Below are positions 9,501 through 17,334 of a stretch of DNA of 64,000 bases, piece by piece. Source of the stretch: Massilia oculi (lineage in GTDB: Bacteria; Pseudomonadota; Gammaproteobacteria; Burkholderiales; Burkholderiaceae_D); NCBI RefSeq assembly GCF_003143515.1, contig NZ_CP029343.1, forward strand, positions 4,030,001 to 4,094,000. Direction: 5' to 3'. The position numbers and the translations under genes are program-made. Position 1 is the first letter of the stretch. Each line of letters opens with the position of its first letter. A model generated the notes under the pieces. That model worked only from the letters and a program-made list of their open reading frames with translations, was not told the DNA's origin and searched no databases.

Positions 9501-10216
9501 ACGAGTTCGCGGTCCGTTCCAATGGCCTGCCGCCTTATTATCGCGAGGGAATCATCGCGGCCGTCCAGGCGCGCCTGACGCATGTCGGCCCGCAGCGGCT
9601 GATGCTGCTGGCGGCGCTGATGCGCTACTACCAGCTGCGCGTATACGAACCGCGGCTCGAAGTCGACGAGACGGGCGCCCAGCTGCCATCGCCATCGCTG
9701 CCGAACATTACCGCGCGCCGCCTGTACGACGGCTGGTTCCGGCGCGCGCAGGCGCTGGACCCGGCCCTGGGGCAGGCGCGCATCGACGCCCTGCTGGGCC
9801 ATGTCGAGCGCTGGACCGAGGCCGTTCCCGGCTCGAGCCAGGACGCCTACAGCTGGGAAGTCGAGCGCGCGGTCGACAAGCGCGTGATCCTGCCGGCGCT
9901 GCTGGCGGACGAGGAAGCGGCGGCGCAGGCGCTGGCGCAGCGTCCCGTCGCCCCCCCGCCGCTGCCAGCGACGTCGCCGCGTTTCAAACTCTTCTTCGGC
10001 GGCGCCCAACGCGGGCCGTTCACGGTCGACGAGATCGCGGAGCTGGCCACGCGCGGCGAGATCGACCACGCCACCCGCGCCTGGGACATGCGCTGGCATC
10101 CGAAGATCGGCAAGTGGAGTACGGTGGGGGAGCTGCCGGAACTGGCAATCGCGCTTGGCCGGACGCGGGATGAGGGAATACCCGATCCCGACGACGGCGT
10201 GCCGGATCCGGACTAG
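6530..10216 (+). CDS. Large FtsZ/tubulin-like protein with C-terminal GYF_2-like domain
   Basis: This 1228-residue protein starts at ATG 6530 behind GGGAG. The N-terminal region carries the glycine-rich nucleotide loops of the tubulin/FtsZ superfamily: FIGAGGTGMEV (GAGGTG at 28-33) and IASAAGGTGAGSVLDLG (208-220), the latter matching the FtsZ GGGTGTG/S signature. ERTEANAYATLMELE (about 252-266) is a further block typical of the Tubulin_2-type family. The long middle is helical and charged. A run of three 12-bp repeats encodes NAGN units near residues 413-425. The last part (about 1150-1207, FKLFFGGAQRGPFTVDEI to KWSTVGELPEL) looks like a GYF_2 domain. There is no signal peptide or membrane helix, so it should be cytoplasmic. 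It likely binds GTP and self-assembles at the membrane through its neighbours; polymerisation is an inference. Confidence 0.8.
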   Translation: MAEFPNPSTVNARPAELKVDLRPTLFIGAGGTGMEVMMRIRRRILSAVWNRRHPTRVESIADFPVARFLHFDLDSNAVIDEGKSQRTDPWYELVRLSDEERLVEALDLPQYHESDDSLARFPLIESWMPLRPKKLRSLGIDPSNGAGQIRALARLYLFDKYPKLRGRIKGALNYLSSNAGIERKENYQRLGLQVDTSKFRIVVIASAAGGTGAGSVLDLGWLSKAIARQEVSDSQVDLVLLMPSGFAKANKERTEANAYATLMELETAMRDMNANITWLDPDSIAGRGAPYDDVYFVDTANLANKATLDVKDVYQMVADTLFEDFASADFANRKRSVAVNQQQHKLGPYNPRVPEARFGDMRLSYSKVYSSFGQSVLDTQQSLHEDIRAYELAALMVKAFFGLAGTDGVSGKNAGNNAGNNAGNNAARRAGDAERDAFMREQMEMAERPFDEFPDLRKGSVDVTPFTEYALTTALLQDRDGRSLLERVESRVQLEMDRIMASYDIKLWREKVSELLPQLERDAIREAGATAETSEDRIKRHTGELSNRLKGRVRERLYALLDDRRQGGLEFVLSLLEQVKSRLAQRDLAHAERNGRRYRDIRDALRTRQVEESLNNLGQAAGRLFGKEPQAREVMGHLKRDLADYLRFHLLAVAAGQAIEVMRSLSGWLGDPQSTDEQGHAQWSGIAGEFQEGRRAVQAMLGAVDQRILQLRADARQEHATTIKLGYDTAPAPAPVRLSGDTSIWSEEVLLEFGGSARLFPQLGDERLRAELLLKLFRRAQLQLSSQDLEQQEPADPLLERLSSLSPQERQRIFAEWIRSAMPWVNARFSAEFTPNADQFKCFIGVGDPIAWRRMEAEIRAAVPTGYFHGELVSIVNTGVSGRAVCYIELSGYPMTVLRGLPTWRASYQIENPKIPTHLHFDATRFRHPISPSMDELGRLADDYEWYLQAIALGVIRRKPELGDREAAFQPRGQYLFEVEAGSGEWLQVGNEFAVRSNGLPPYYREGIIAAVQARLTHVGPQRLMLLAALMRYYQLRVYEPRLEVDETGAQLPSPSLPNITARRLYDGWFRRAQALDPALGQARIDALLGHVERWTEAVPGSSQDAYSWEVERAVDKRVILPALLADEEAAAQALAQRPVAPPPLPATSPRFKLFFGGAQRGPFTVDEIAELATRGEIDHATRAWDMRWHPKIGKWSTVGELPELAIALGRTRDEGIPDPDDGVPDPD
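7766..7801 (+). repeat. Three tandem 12-bp repeats inside the tubulin-like gene
   Basis: Three exact copies of AATGCGGGGAAC (7766-7777, 7778-7789, 7790-7801) plus a partial fourth encode Asn-Ala-Gly-Asn units without shifting the frame. They fall between the N-terminal nucleotide-binding region and the helical middle, at about residue 413, and probably form a flexible length-variable linker. Confidence 0.9.
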
Positions 10217-10224
10217 GAACAGGC

Positions 10225-10842
10225 ATGGAGAAAGCCCAGTCCCTCCACCGCTGCGTGAACGTCGGCTGCGGACGCGCCTTTCCGCGCCGGGTCGATTTCT
10301 GTCCGTGGTGCGGCACGGCGCAGCGGCCCGTCGCCGCGCCGCTCGTTTCCCCGGCGCCGGAGTTGGCGAAACGGCCGGAGCCGGTCGTCGTCCCGCCGCC
10401 GGCGCCTGTTCCGGCGCCTGCGGCGCCAATTCAGCCACCGCCACCGCCACCGCCACCGCCGCCCAGGCCGCCAGTGCCGCCAGTGCCGCCAGTGCCGCCA
10501 CCGATCCGCCCGAGCGCTGCGCCCCGGTCGACCGCGCCGGCACGCAAACCGATCCGCCTGCGCTGGTGGCTGATCGCCCTCGGTATCCTGTGGTTGGCCT
10601 GGATGCTGACCAAGCCGACCCAGGCGCGCATCGAACGTCGCATGAGCGCGGCGATCGCCCTGGCCAAGGAATGCAAGCCGAAACAGGCGCAGGACGAATT
10701 GATCGCGCTGCGCACGACGCGCGCCAGCGAAGAGCAGTTGCGCAAGGTGCAGGATGCGCTCAATGCCGCAGCCGCCGCCTGCACGCGCGAGGAGCGGCGC
10801 CGGCGCAGCCATCCGCTGGCTGATCCGAAGCGCGGCGGCTGA
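10225..10842 (+). CDS. Zinc-ribbon protein with proline-rich linker and one membrane helix
   Basis: This 205-residue protein starts 8 bp after the tubulin-like stop. The N-terminus is a four-Cys zinc ribbon (Cys10, Cys15, Cys26, Cys29; FCPWCG). A Pro/Ala linker follows, with an uninterrupted decaproline at about 71-80 and repeated PPVPPV. A single membrane helix spans about 112-129 (RWWLIALGILWLAWML). The C-terminal 75 residues are charged and helical and contain two Cys (KECKPKQAQ, AAACTRE). Expected topology is ribbon and polyproline in the cytoplasm, helix in the membrane, C-terminus in the periplasm. The polyproline is a plausible ligand for the GYF_2-like domain encoded just upstream. 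Function is not known. Confidence 0.7.
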   Translation: MEKAQSLHRCVNVGCGRAFPRRVDFCPWCGTAQRPVAAPLVSPAPELAKRPEPVVVPPPAPVPAPAAPIQPPPPPPPPPPRPPVPPVPPVPPPIRPSAAPRSTAPARKPIRLRWWLIALGILWLAWMLTKPTQARIERRMSAAIALAKECKPKQAQDELIALRTTRASEEQLRKVQDALNAAAAACTREERRRRSHPLADPKRGG

Positions 10843-10901
10843 CCAGGCGGGATGACGCGGTGTATCATGAAAAGCGTTGAGAAAACCGCAAGGAGTAAGG
10901 A

Positions 10902-11225
10902 ATGAAAGCAACCATGACCGGGGCGCTGCTGGTGCCGGTGATGCTCATGGCGCTGGCCGGCTGCAGCCGCGACGAGGACGGCGCCGGCCCGGCGGAACGC
11001 ATCGGCAAGGCGATGGACGAGGCCAGCGCCAGGGTGACCGATTCGGTGAAGGACGAACTGGCCAGGGTCGACGATGCGGTCGACGAGGCGCGCGACAAGG
11101 TCAGGGACGCGACCGAGGAAGCCAGCCGTGGCCTGGAGCGCGCGACCGGGGAAGTCGGCAAGTCGGTGGAACGCGCGGGCGAGAAGATCCAGGAAAAAGC
11201 CGATGAGATCAAGGAAGACGACTAA
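10902..11225 (+). CDS. Small coiled lipoprotein, LEA-like
   Basis: This 107-residue protein has a lipoprotein signal: a hydrophobic stretch ending in ALAGC, with the lipidated Cys at 21. The mature part is an amphipathic Lys/Asp/Glu/Ala-rich helix with loose 11-residue periodicity (KDELARVDDAVDEARDKV), as in LEA-like stress proteins. A good ribosome site (AAGGAG) precedes ATG 10902. It is 59 bp downstream of the tubulin-like cluster, so it may have its own promoter. An envelope stress or spacer role is inferred only from composition. Confidence 0.65.
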   Translation: MKATMTGALLVPVMLMALAGCSRDEDGAGPAERIGKAMDEASARVTDSVKDELARVDDAVDEARDKVRDATEEASRGLERATGEVGKSVERAGEKIQEKADEIKEDD

Positions 11226-11880
11226 GTAAAGGTCATTTCCGCGGGCGTGCCGTGCGCGGGGTTGGATGAAATCGTCAGGGTCCAGCCGAAGCGCTCGCAC
11301 ACCCGGCGCGTCAGGAACAATCCCAGACCCTGGCCGCCACCCTGCTTGGCCGACTTTCGGAGCGCCTGCGTATGGTGCCGGGCCGCGGCCACCGTGTCGA
11401 AGCCTGCGCCGCTGTCCTGGATGCTCAGGCGCCCCTCAACCAGTTTGACGCGGATGGCGCCCTGGTAGCTGTTCTCGGCCGCGTTACGCATCAGATTGCC
11501 CACCACGATGCGCACGATCGCTTCCCGGCTGTTCACGGTCGGGGCGGGGCAAAGCTTCGACGATGAAGTGCGCGTCCTTGCCATCGAGTAGATGCCGGTG
11601 GTCGTCGATCAGCGTCAGCACCAGCGCATCGAGCCGGGTGGTTTCCAGCGGCGCCTTGCCATCCTCGCGCGACAGGAACAGCAGCGCCGCCATGATCCCG
11701 GTGAGGTTCTCGGCGGTCGATTCGATGCGCGCCAGCGGCGCGGTCGCGGCCGGCGGCAGTTCGTGCAGCTTGCGCGGCGCGTCGCCGTCGACCGCCTTGC
11801 GCCGCACCGGCGTCATCGCCAGCCATGCGCGGCATCATCCAGTCGAGCACGATGGCGTCGTAGCGATGCGGACCACCGCG
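11222..11880 (-). pseudogene. Decayed response-regulator/histidine-kinase remnant
   Basis: Three minus-strand frames hold successive pieces of signalling protein. At about 11820-11870 there is a receiver fragment (RYDAIVLDWMMPRMAG) with the phospho-acceptor Asp region. At 11540-11816 in another frame there is a kinase-like helical segment (ARIESTAENLTGIMAALLFL). At 11222-11550 in a third frame there is a HATPase_c domain with the N box (VGNLMRNAAENSYQG) and GGGQGLGLFLTRRV. The second shift falls in the GC run at 11541-11549, where removing one base joins EALPRP to TVNSREAIVR. At least two frame changes and no receiver N-terminus argue for a genuine remnant rather than one sequencing error. 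Its 3' end abuts the convergent lipoprotein gene. Confidence 0.7.
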
Positions 11881-11978
11881 GCGCGGCCCGGGTGAGGGCC
11901 AGGCTGACGCAGGATAGGGCGGCACGAAGGCGGAATATGGTTGACTCCAGGTGGTGAGCGAGCGCGCATCCTGGCGAG

Positions 11979-12018
11979 GCGAAGTCGCGAAGTCGCGAAG
12001 TCGTGAAGTCGCGAAGTC
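11979..12018. repeat. Five tandem copies of an 8-bp unit
   Basis: GCGAAGTC is repeated five times head to tail, with one variant copy (GTGAAGTC at 12003-12010). The array sits between the decayed kinase remnant and the promoter region of the propeller kinase. Eight is not a multiple of three, so it is unlikely to be coding. Confidence 0.9.
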
Positions 12019-12108
12019 GTCGTCCATCATTTGCCCTGCATATCCCACGCATGAGGTATATTTCCGGTATTAAATTCTGCTACCACAAGTTGGAATCGCC
12101 TGGAAGCC

Positions 12109-15096
12109 ATGCGCCGCATATCCTTGCCGTTAGACCTGTTCAAGAGCGTCGGCGCCCTGTGCCTGTTGTTGTCATCCGGCCTGCCGGCACGGGCACTGGA
12201 CCGCGAGGTCGGCTTGGCCAATATCCATCACACCCGCTGGACCGCGCTCGATGGCGCGCCGGCACAGATCACGTCAATGGCACAGACGCGCGACGGTTGG
12301 CTTTGGCTTGGCACCTACGATGGCTTGTACCGCTTCGACGGCTTGCGTTTCACGCGCGTGGAGCTGCCTCAGCGCGGCATGCTGCCCCGCGACCGCATCT
12401 ATGCTCTGGGAGCGGAGCGCGACGGCAGGCTGACGATCACCTACGCCGGCTTTGGCATGTCGATGCTGCATCCGGACGGCCGCCTGGAAGACCTCCCCGT
12501 CGCCGGGCAACCGCTCGGCCAGATCCTGTCCACGGCGGTCGATGTCGATGGCAGCATCTGGGCCGGCGCGGAAAACGGGGTGCACCGCTTCGACGGCCAG
12601 CGCTGGCAGCCGGTCCCGTTCGACGGCGTGCCGGAGGCGGGCGGCGTACACAATATGCTGCTCGACCAGTATGGGCAGATGTGGGTGTCGGACCGTGAAG
12701 GCGCCTGGCGCCTGGACCGTCAGCGTGGCCGTTTCATGCGCATCGCCATGCATGGCGGATTCTTCGCGATGTCGCCCGACGGCCGGCTGTGGCTGGCGAA
12801 CGGGGGCCGGATGTCGCTGCTGCCGGGAGCGCCGGATGGCCGCGTTTTGCCGCCGCCGCAAGGGTTCAATCGCACCGAGGTGCGGCCCGCGGCCCTGTTC
12901 GACCGGGACGGCACGCTGTGGTCGCTCGGCGCCGGCCGTGAACTGCGCCTGCGCTATGGCGCCGGCGCGCTGCCGGATGCCGCCTTCGACGCTGGCTTGG
13001 GCGAGGGCGATGTCGTCGCTTCCCCGCCTTTGTCGGGCGACGATCCCGAGTACATCCTCGAAGACCTCGAGGGCAATGTCTGGATCGCGACGCAGCATGG
13101 CCTGGACCGCTTCCGCGAGCAGCGGGTGCATCGTTCGCCGCTATCGGGGGCGGGCTACTATTTCACCCTTGCGCGCGACGCCGATGGCGTGGTCTGGGCC
13201 GCCGACCGCAGCAACGGCTCCCTGTGGCGCATCGCGCCAGGCCGTGCGCCGCAAGTCGAGCGCGGGCGGCATGCGACGATGGTCGCCAACGATCACCGGG
13301 GCGCGCTGATGCTGGCCGGGACGCATGGCATCGAGGTGCGCTATCGCGGCGCGGTCGAACGGATACCGTTTCCGTCGGGGCCGGACGGTAAGCCGGCCGC
13401 GTTGCGCCTTGGCGGCATGGGGCACGACGGCAAGGTGTTGTGGATATTCTCGGTTCCGACCGGCCTGATGGGGTTGGTCGATGGCAAGTGGCTGCCGCGC
13501 AGCGCCTTTCCGCTGCCGCCCAGGATCAGCGTGTCGACGGCGGGCGCCAGACCGGGCCAGCAGTGGCTGGGCCTGGGCGACGGTAAACTGGTGTTCTACG
13601 ACAACGGCGTCAGGCAGGTGTACGAAGCGTCCGCGGTCGGCATGGCGTCACGCATCTTCGCCGAAGGCGACGTCACGATCAGCGGCGCGCGCGGCATGGG
13701 TGTGCTCAAGGACGGCCGGGTCCAGCTCTTGCGCGCCCAGGATCCGGACGTGCTGCGCAACGTCACCGGCATGCACGTCACGCCCGACGGTGACCGCTGG
13801 CTCAACGGGGCCGGTGGCGCGGTGCACGTACGCGCCCAGGATTGGCGGCGCAGCATGGCCGACCCCGGCCTGCCGCTGCGCTACCGGCAGTTCGGCGTGC
13901 AGGACGGCTACACCGGCAAGGCGATGACCGAGATCCGCATGCCCACCGCGATGGCCGACGGAGGAGGGCGCATCTGGCTGGTGACGTCGGGCGGCGTGGT
14001 CAGCATCGACAACAAGCCTTCGTCGCGCAACGGACACGCGCCGCGGGTCGCGATCCTCGGCGCCGAGGCCGACGGCGTGGCCATTGCCGCTGCCGGAGCA
14101 CTGTCCCTGCCGGCGGGATCGAACGACTTCGGCATCACGTTCACCGCGCTTGGCCTGCGCCGGCCGGACGGCCTGCGCTTCGAATATCGCCTGGACGGCG
14201 TCGACCGCGACTGGCAGGACGCCGGCAACCGGCGCGCCGCCTGGTACACCAACGTGGCGCCAGGCGCCTACCGCTTCCAGGTGCGCGCGCGCAACGAGGA
14301 CGGCGTGGCCAGCCCCAACACCGCGGTCCTCGAGCTGGAGATCGCGCCGACCCTGTTCGAAAGCCGTCCGTTCCAGGTCGCGTGCGCGCTGGCGGCGCTG
14401 GCGCTGGGCTATTTGCTGTACCGCTATCGCGTGCGCCAATTGACGCGGCGCGTGGCCGAGCGACTGCGGATGCGCACCGCCGAGCGCGAACGCATTGCCC
14501 GCACCCTGCACGATTCGTTCCTGCAGACGGTCGAGGCGCTGGCCCTGCGCCTGGACACCGTGGTGCGCGCCATGCCGAATGAAGACCGGGCCCGCGCCCG
14601 GCTCGAACAGGTGCTGGACGAAGCCGACCAGGCCATCGCCGAGGGCCGCGACCGGCTGCAGGAACTGCGCATGGGCGACGACGTCACCCTGGACTGCGTG
14701 ATCGACGACGCCCTGCGCAGGCTGCAGGAAGACCATCGCGGGGTGGCGGTTGGCTTCGAGGTCGACGGCAGCGCCATGTCGTTGGCGCCGGCGCTGGCCG
14801 AGGAAGTCGCCGAGATCGCGCGCGAGGCGATGCGTAATGCCTTCCGCCACGCCGGCGCCACGCGCATCGACGTGCGCCTGACGTATGGCCGGCGCCGGCT
14901 GGCGCTGGAGGTGGCCGACGACGGCGGCGGCATTGCGGAGGCGGTGCTGCGGGCCGGCAGGCGCGATGGGCACTGGGGCCTGGTCGGGATGCGCGAGCGG
15001 GCGGCCCAGATCGGCGGGCAGCTCACCCTCGATAGCAGAGCCGGCCGCGGCACGACGGTGCGCCTGACCGTGCCGCTTGCCGCCGGTCAGGCCTAG
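12109..15096 (+). CDS. Two-component propeller sensor histidine kinase (NarL/UhpB type)
   Basis: This 995-residue protein has an N-terminal signal peptide or anchor (about 1-30). Many beta-propeller repeats follow with the turn DGWLWLGTYDGLYRFDG and its relatives, then a Y_Y_Y-type domain (FEYRLDGVDRDWQDAG, about 690-740). One membrane helix lies at about 755-775 (ACALAALALGYLLYRYRV). The HisKA_3 dimerisation motif RIARTLHDSFLQ has its acceptor at His801. The HATPase_c domain shows AMRNAFRHAGAT, ADDGGGIAE and HWGLVGMRERA. The periplasmic propeller senses an unknown, possibly carbohydrate-related, ligand. The usual partner is a LuxR/NarL regulator, but none is encoded nearby. Its stop overlaps the convergent kinase stop by 4 bp (CTAG), with no terminator between them. 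Confidence 0.85.
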   Translation: MRRISLPLDLFKSVGALCLLLSSGLPARALDREVGLANIHHTRWTALDGAPAQITSMAQTRDGWLWLGTYDGLYRFDGLRFTRVELPQRGMLPRDRIYALGAERDGRLTITYAGFGMSMLHPDGRLEDLPVAGQPLGQILSTAVDVDGSIWAGAENGVHRFDGQRWQPVPFDGVPEAGGVHNMLLDQYGQMWVSDREGAWRLDRQRGRFMRIAMHGGFFAMSPDGRLWLANGGRMSLLPGAPDGRVLPPPQGFNRTEVRPAALFDRDGTLWSLGAGRELRLRYGAGALPDAAFDAGLGEGDVVASPPLSGDDPEYILEDLEGNVWIATQHGLDRFREQRVHRSPLSGAGYYFTLARDADGVVWAADRSNGSLWRIAPGRAPQVERGRHATMVANDHRGALMLAGTHGIEVRYRGAVERIPFPSGPDGKPAALRLGGMGHDGKVLWIFSVPTGLMGLVDGKWLPRSAFPLPPRISVSTAGARPGQQWLGLGDGKLVFYDNGVRQVYEASAVGMASRIFAEGDVTISGARGMGVLKDGRVQLLRAQDPDVLRNVTGMHVTPDGDRWLNGAGGAVHVRAQDWRRSMADPGLPLRYRQFGVQDGYTGKAMTEIRMPTAMADGGGRIWLVTSGGVVSIDNKPSSRNGHAPRVAILGAEADGVAIAAAGALSLPAGSNDFGITFTALGLRRPDGLRFEYRLDGVDRDWQDAGNRRAAWYTNVAPGAYRFQVRARNEDGVASPNTAVLELEIAPTLFESRPFQVACALAALALGYLLYRYRVRQLTRRVAERLRMRTAERERIARTLHDSFLQTVEALALRLDTVVRAMPNEDRARARLEQVLDEADQAIAEGRDRLQELRMGDDVTLDCVIDDALRRLQEDHRGVAVGFEVDGSAMSLAPALAEEVAEIAREAMRNAFRHAGATRIDVRLTYGRRRLALEVADDGGGIAEAVLRAGRRDGHWGLVGMRERAAQIGGQLTLDSRAGRGTTVRLTVPLAAGQA

Positions 15097-16406
15097 GTTA
15101 GGTCGCGGATCACCAGCCTGGCTTCCAGCCCGCCTTCGGGATGGTTCGCCAGATCCAGCGTGCCGTCCAGCGTGGCCGCCAGTTGGCGCGCGATCGCCAG
15201 GCCCAGCCCGGTGCCGCCGGTATCGCGATTGCGCGAGGCTTCCAGGCGGTAGAACGGTTCGAACACCTTTTCCAGCTCTTCGTCGGGAATGCCGGGGCCG
15301 AAATCGCGCACCAGGATCGCGAGCTTGCCGGCCGCAGCTTGTCCGACACTGACTTCGACCGCGCCCGCATACTTGAGGCCATTGTCGACCAGGTTGCCGA
15401 GGATGCGCCGGAGCGCGTGGGGACGGGTCGCCATGGAAGCGCCGGCCTTGCCGCGCAGGGTCACGGCGCGCCCCGCGTCCTGGTAGTCGCCGACCAGGCT
15501 GCACAGCAGGGCGTCGGCGTCGATACGGCACGGCGCTTCCAGGGTGCCGTGCAGGGTGCGCGCATAGGCCACGCCGTCCTTGACCAGCGCCTCCATCTCG
15601 CGCAGGTCGCGGTTCATCTTGTCGCGCTGGACCGCGTCGTCCAGCATGTCGGCGCGCATGCGCATGCGGGTGATCGGCGTCTGCAGGTCGTGCGAGATCG
15701 CGGCCAGGATCTGGGTGCGCTCGCTCATGTAGCCGGCGATGCGCGCCTGCATCGCATTGAAGGCGCGCGCCGCACGCGTGACTTCCTGGGGACCGGACTC
15801 GGGCAACGGCTCGGATTTCAGATCGGGCCCGAGACTGTCGGCGGCGTCGGCCAGCCGGGCCAGGGGACGGGTCGCCAGCCGCACGCCGGCCCAGGTGAAG
15901 GCCGCCAGCAGGATCAGCTGGCCGAGCAGCACGGCGGGCAGCCAGTTCGACACCGGCAGGCCGGCGGGCCGCATGTCGATCGTCAGCGGCGTGCCATCGC
16001 CCAGGATGACGGTCGCCTGCACCCGGTCCGGATGGCCCGGCACGGCCCGCGCGGTGACCTGGTACTGCTTGCCGATGGCATCCATGAAGGCCTCGGCGAT
16101 GCGGCGCGCATGCGCGGTGTCGGGCAGATGGCCCAGGTCGCCGGGGCCAAGCGAGAAGCTGTAGGTGCGGCGCTCCAGGCGCGGCAGCCAGGCGGCGCGC
16201 TCGGCGCCTGGCAAGCGGTCGAGCAGGGCCACCGAGCTGGCGACGTCCTGCTCCAGGTAGCCGAGCATCAGCCCCACCGTGGCTTCGCGCCGCTCGCTCA
16301 TGATCAGGACATAGGACAGCGCATGCGCGAGCGCCAGGCCGAGCGACAGGATCAGCACCAGGCGCACGAACAGGGTGCGCGGCCAGCGCGGGAGGGGAGC
16401 GCTCAT
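15093..16406 (-). CDS. Membrane sensor histidine kinase (OmpR-partner class)
   Basis: This 437-residue kinase has two membrane helices (about 12-35 and 156-177) flanking a periplasmic sensor of about 120 residues. A HAMP-like linker (RPLARLADAADSLG) follows. The HisKA motif is AAISHDLQTPITRM with His239, and the HATPase_c has GNLVDNGLKYAG, RDFGPGIP and GGTGLGLAIARQL. Its start ATG (16406) overlaps the stop of the response-regulator gene by 4 bp (ATGA), so the pair is translationally coupled. In-frame sequence extends further upstream, but this start matches both the overlap and the membrane topology. Confidence 0.85.
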   Translation of the reverse strand: MSAPLPRWPRTLFVRLVLILSLGLALAHALSYVLIMSERREATVGLMLGYLEQDVASSVALLDRLPGAERAAWLPRLERRTYSFSLGPGDLGHLPDTAHARRIAEAFMDAIGKQYQVTARAVPGHPDRVQATVILGDGTPLTIDMRPAGLPVSNWLPAVLLGQLILLAAFTWAGVRLATRPLARLADAADSLGPDLKSEPLPESGPQEVTRAARAFNAMQARIAGYMSERTQILAAISHDLQTPITRMRMRADMLDDAVQRDKMNRDLREMEALVKDGVAYARTLHGTLEAPCRIDADALLCSLVGDYQDAGRAVTLRGKAGASMATRPHALRRILGNLVDNGLKYAGAVEVSVGQAAAGKLAILVRDFGPGIPDEELEKVFEPFYRLEASRNRDTGGTGLGLAIARQLAATLDGTLDLANHPEGGLEARLVIRDLT

Positions 16407-17143
16407 GCCGGACCGTCCGCCACCTCGACCGCGCACGAGAACACATAGCCTTCGCTGCGCAGGGTCTTGAGGTAGCGCGGCTCGCGCGCATCGTCCCGCA
16501 GGCGCTGGCGCAGGCGGCTCACCAGCAGGTCGATCGAGCGGTCGAACAGGTCGGCGTCGCGGCCCTGGGTCAGGTTCAGCAACTGGTCGCGCGACAGCAC
16601 GCGCTGCGGATGCTCGAGGAAGACCCGCAGCAGGCGGTATTCGGCGCCGCTCAGGGCCACCATCGTGCCCTGAGCATCCAGCAGGTGACGGCCGACGGTG
16701 TCGAGGCGCCAGTCGCCGAACGCCAGGAACCGGCCCGGTTCCTTGACCTCGAAGTTCGGCGGCAGCATGCGCGCGCGGCGCAGCACCGAGCGGATGCGGG
16801 CGAACAGCTCGCGCACCGCGAACGGCTTGGTCAGGTAATCGTCGGCGCCCATCTCGAGCCCCACCACGCGGTCGGTCTCTTCGTCGCGCGCAGTCAGCAT
16901 CAGGATCGGCAACGCGCGCCATTTGCCGGCGCGCAGGTCGCGGCATAGCGTCAGGCCGTCCTCGCCCGGCAGCATCAGGTCGAGGATCACCAGGTCGAAC
17001 TGGTGCTGTTCCATCAGCGCGCGCATCTGGCGGCCGTTGGCGGCGGTGGAAGCGCGCATGCCCTGTTTTTCCAGATAGCTGGCGAGCAGTTCGCGGATCT
17101 CGAGGTCGTCGTCGACGATCAGGATATGGTCGGTATGTTCCAT
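16403..17143 (-). CDS. OmpR-family response regulator
   Basis: This 246-residue protein has a receiver domain with the acidic pocket ILIVDDD, phospho-acceptor Asp55 (LVILDLMLPGEDG), Thr in LMLTARD and Lys106 in ADDYLTKPF. A winged-helix output domain follows (EYRLLRVFLEHPQRVLSRDQLL to RYLKTLRSEGYVF). ATG 17143 (MEHTDHIL) is chosen; the frame is open further but that extension resembles untranslated promoter sequence. It is transcribed divergently from ccdA. The paired direct repeats at 17212-17230 and 18592-18610, with 10-bp spacing, have the geometry usual for OmpR-family dimers, so this regulator is the natural candidate to bind them. Confidence 0.9.
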   Translation of the reverse strand: MEHTDHILIVDDDLEIRELLASYLEKQGMRASTAANGRQMRALMEQHQFDLVILDLMLPGEDGLTLCRDLRAGKWRALPILMLTARDEETDRVVGLEMGADDYLTKPFAVRELFARIRSVLRRARMLPPNFEVKEPGRFLAFGDWRLDTVGRHLLDAQGTMVALSGAEYRLLRVFLEHPQRVLSRDQLLNLTQGRDADLFDRSIDLLVSRLRQRLRDDAREPRYLKTLRSEGYVFSCAVEVADGPA

Positions 17144-17211
17144 GGTCGGCACCGGATAGAAGGTCTGTTCGACAGTAGCAGTGCCGTCTTTATATCGCAA
17201 ATGCCGCCTGC

Positions 17212-17230
17212 TTTTGTATGCCAATGTATC
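17212..17230 (+). promoter_or_regulatory. Candidate OmpR-type box, copy 1 (upstream of ccdA)
   Basis: TTTTGTATGCCAATGTATC contains two TGTAT half-sites exactly 10 bp apart. It matches the box at 18592-18610 in 16 of 19 positions. The next 50 bp are also similar, including GGTACA, CATTGC and a final GACACA. It lies about 105-123 bp upstream of the ccdA start. Confidence 0.55.
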
Positions 17231-17334
17231 TGGCCCCGGACCGGGTACAGTACATTGCAAGAACGCCCATTCCCGACACATCCGGGATACGCCACGGCGG
17301 TCCAATACGGTCATTCCAACAGGAGGACCGTACC

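Noticed and set aside
11979..12018. Octamer array as a CRISPR-like repeat
   Set aside because: Units are contiguous with no spacers and only 8 bp long.
17218..17334. An N-terminal extension of ccdA
   Set aside because: It would place the candidate OmpR-type promoter box and a strong AGGAGGA ribosome site inside the gene.
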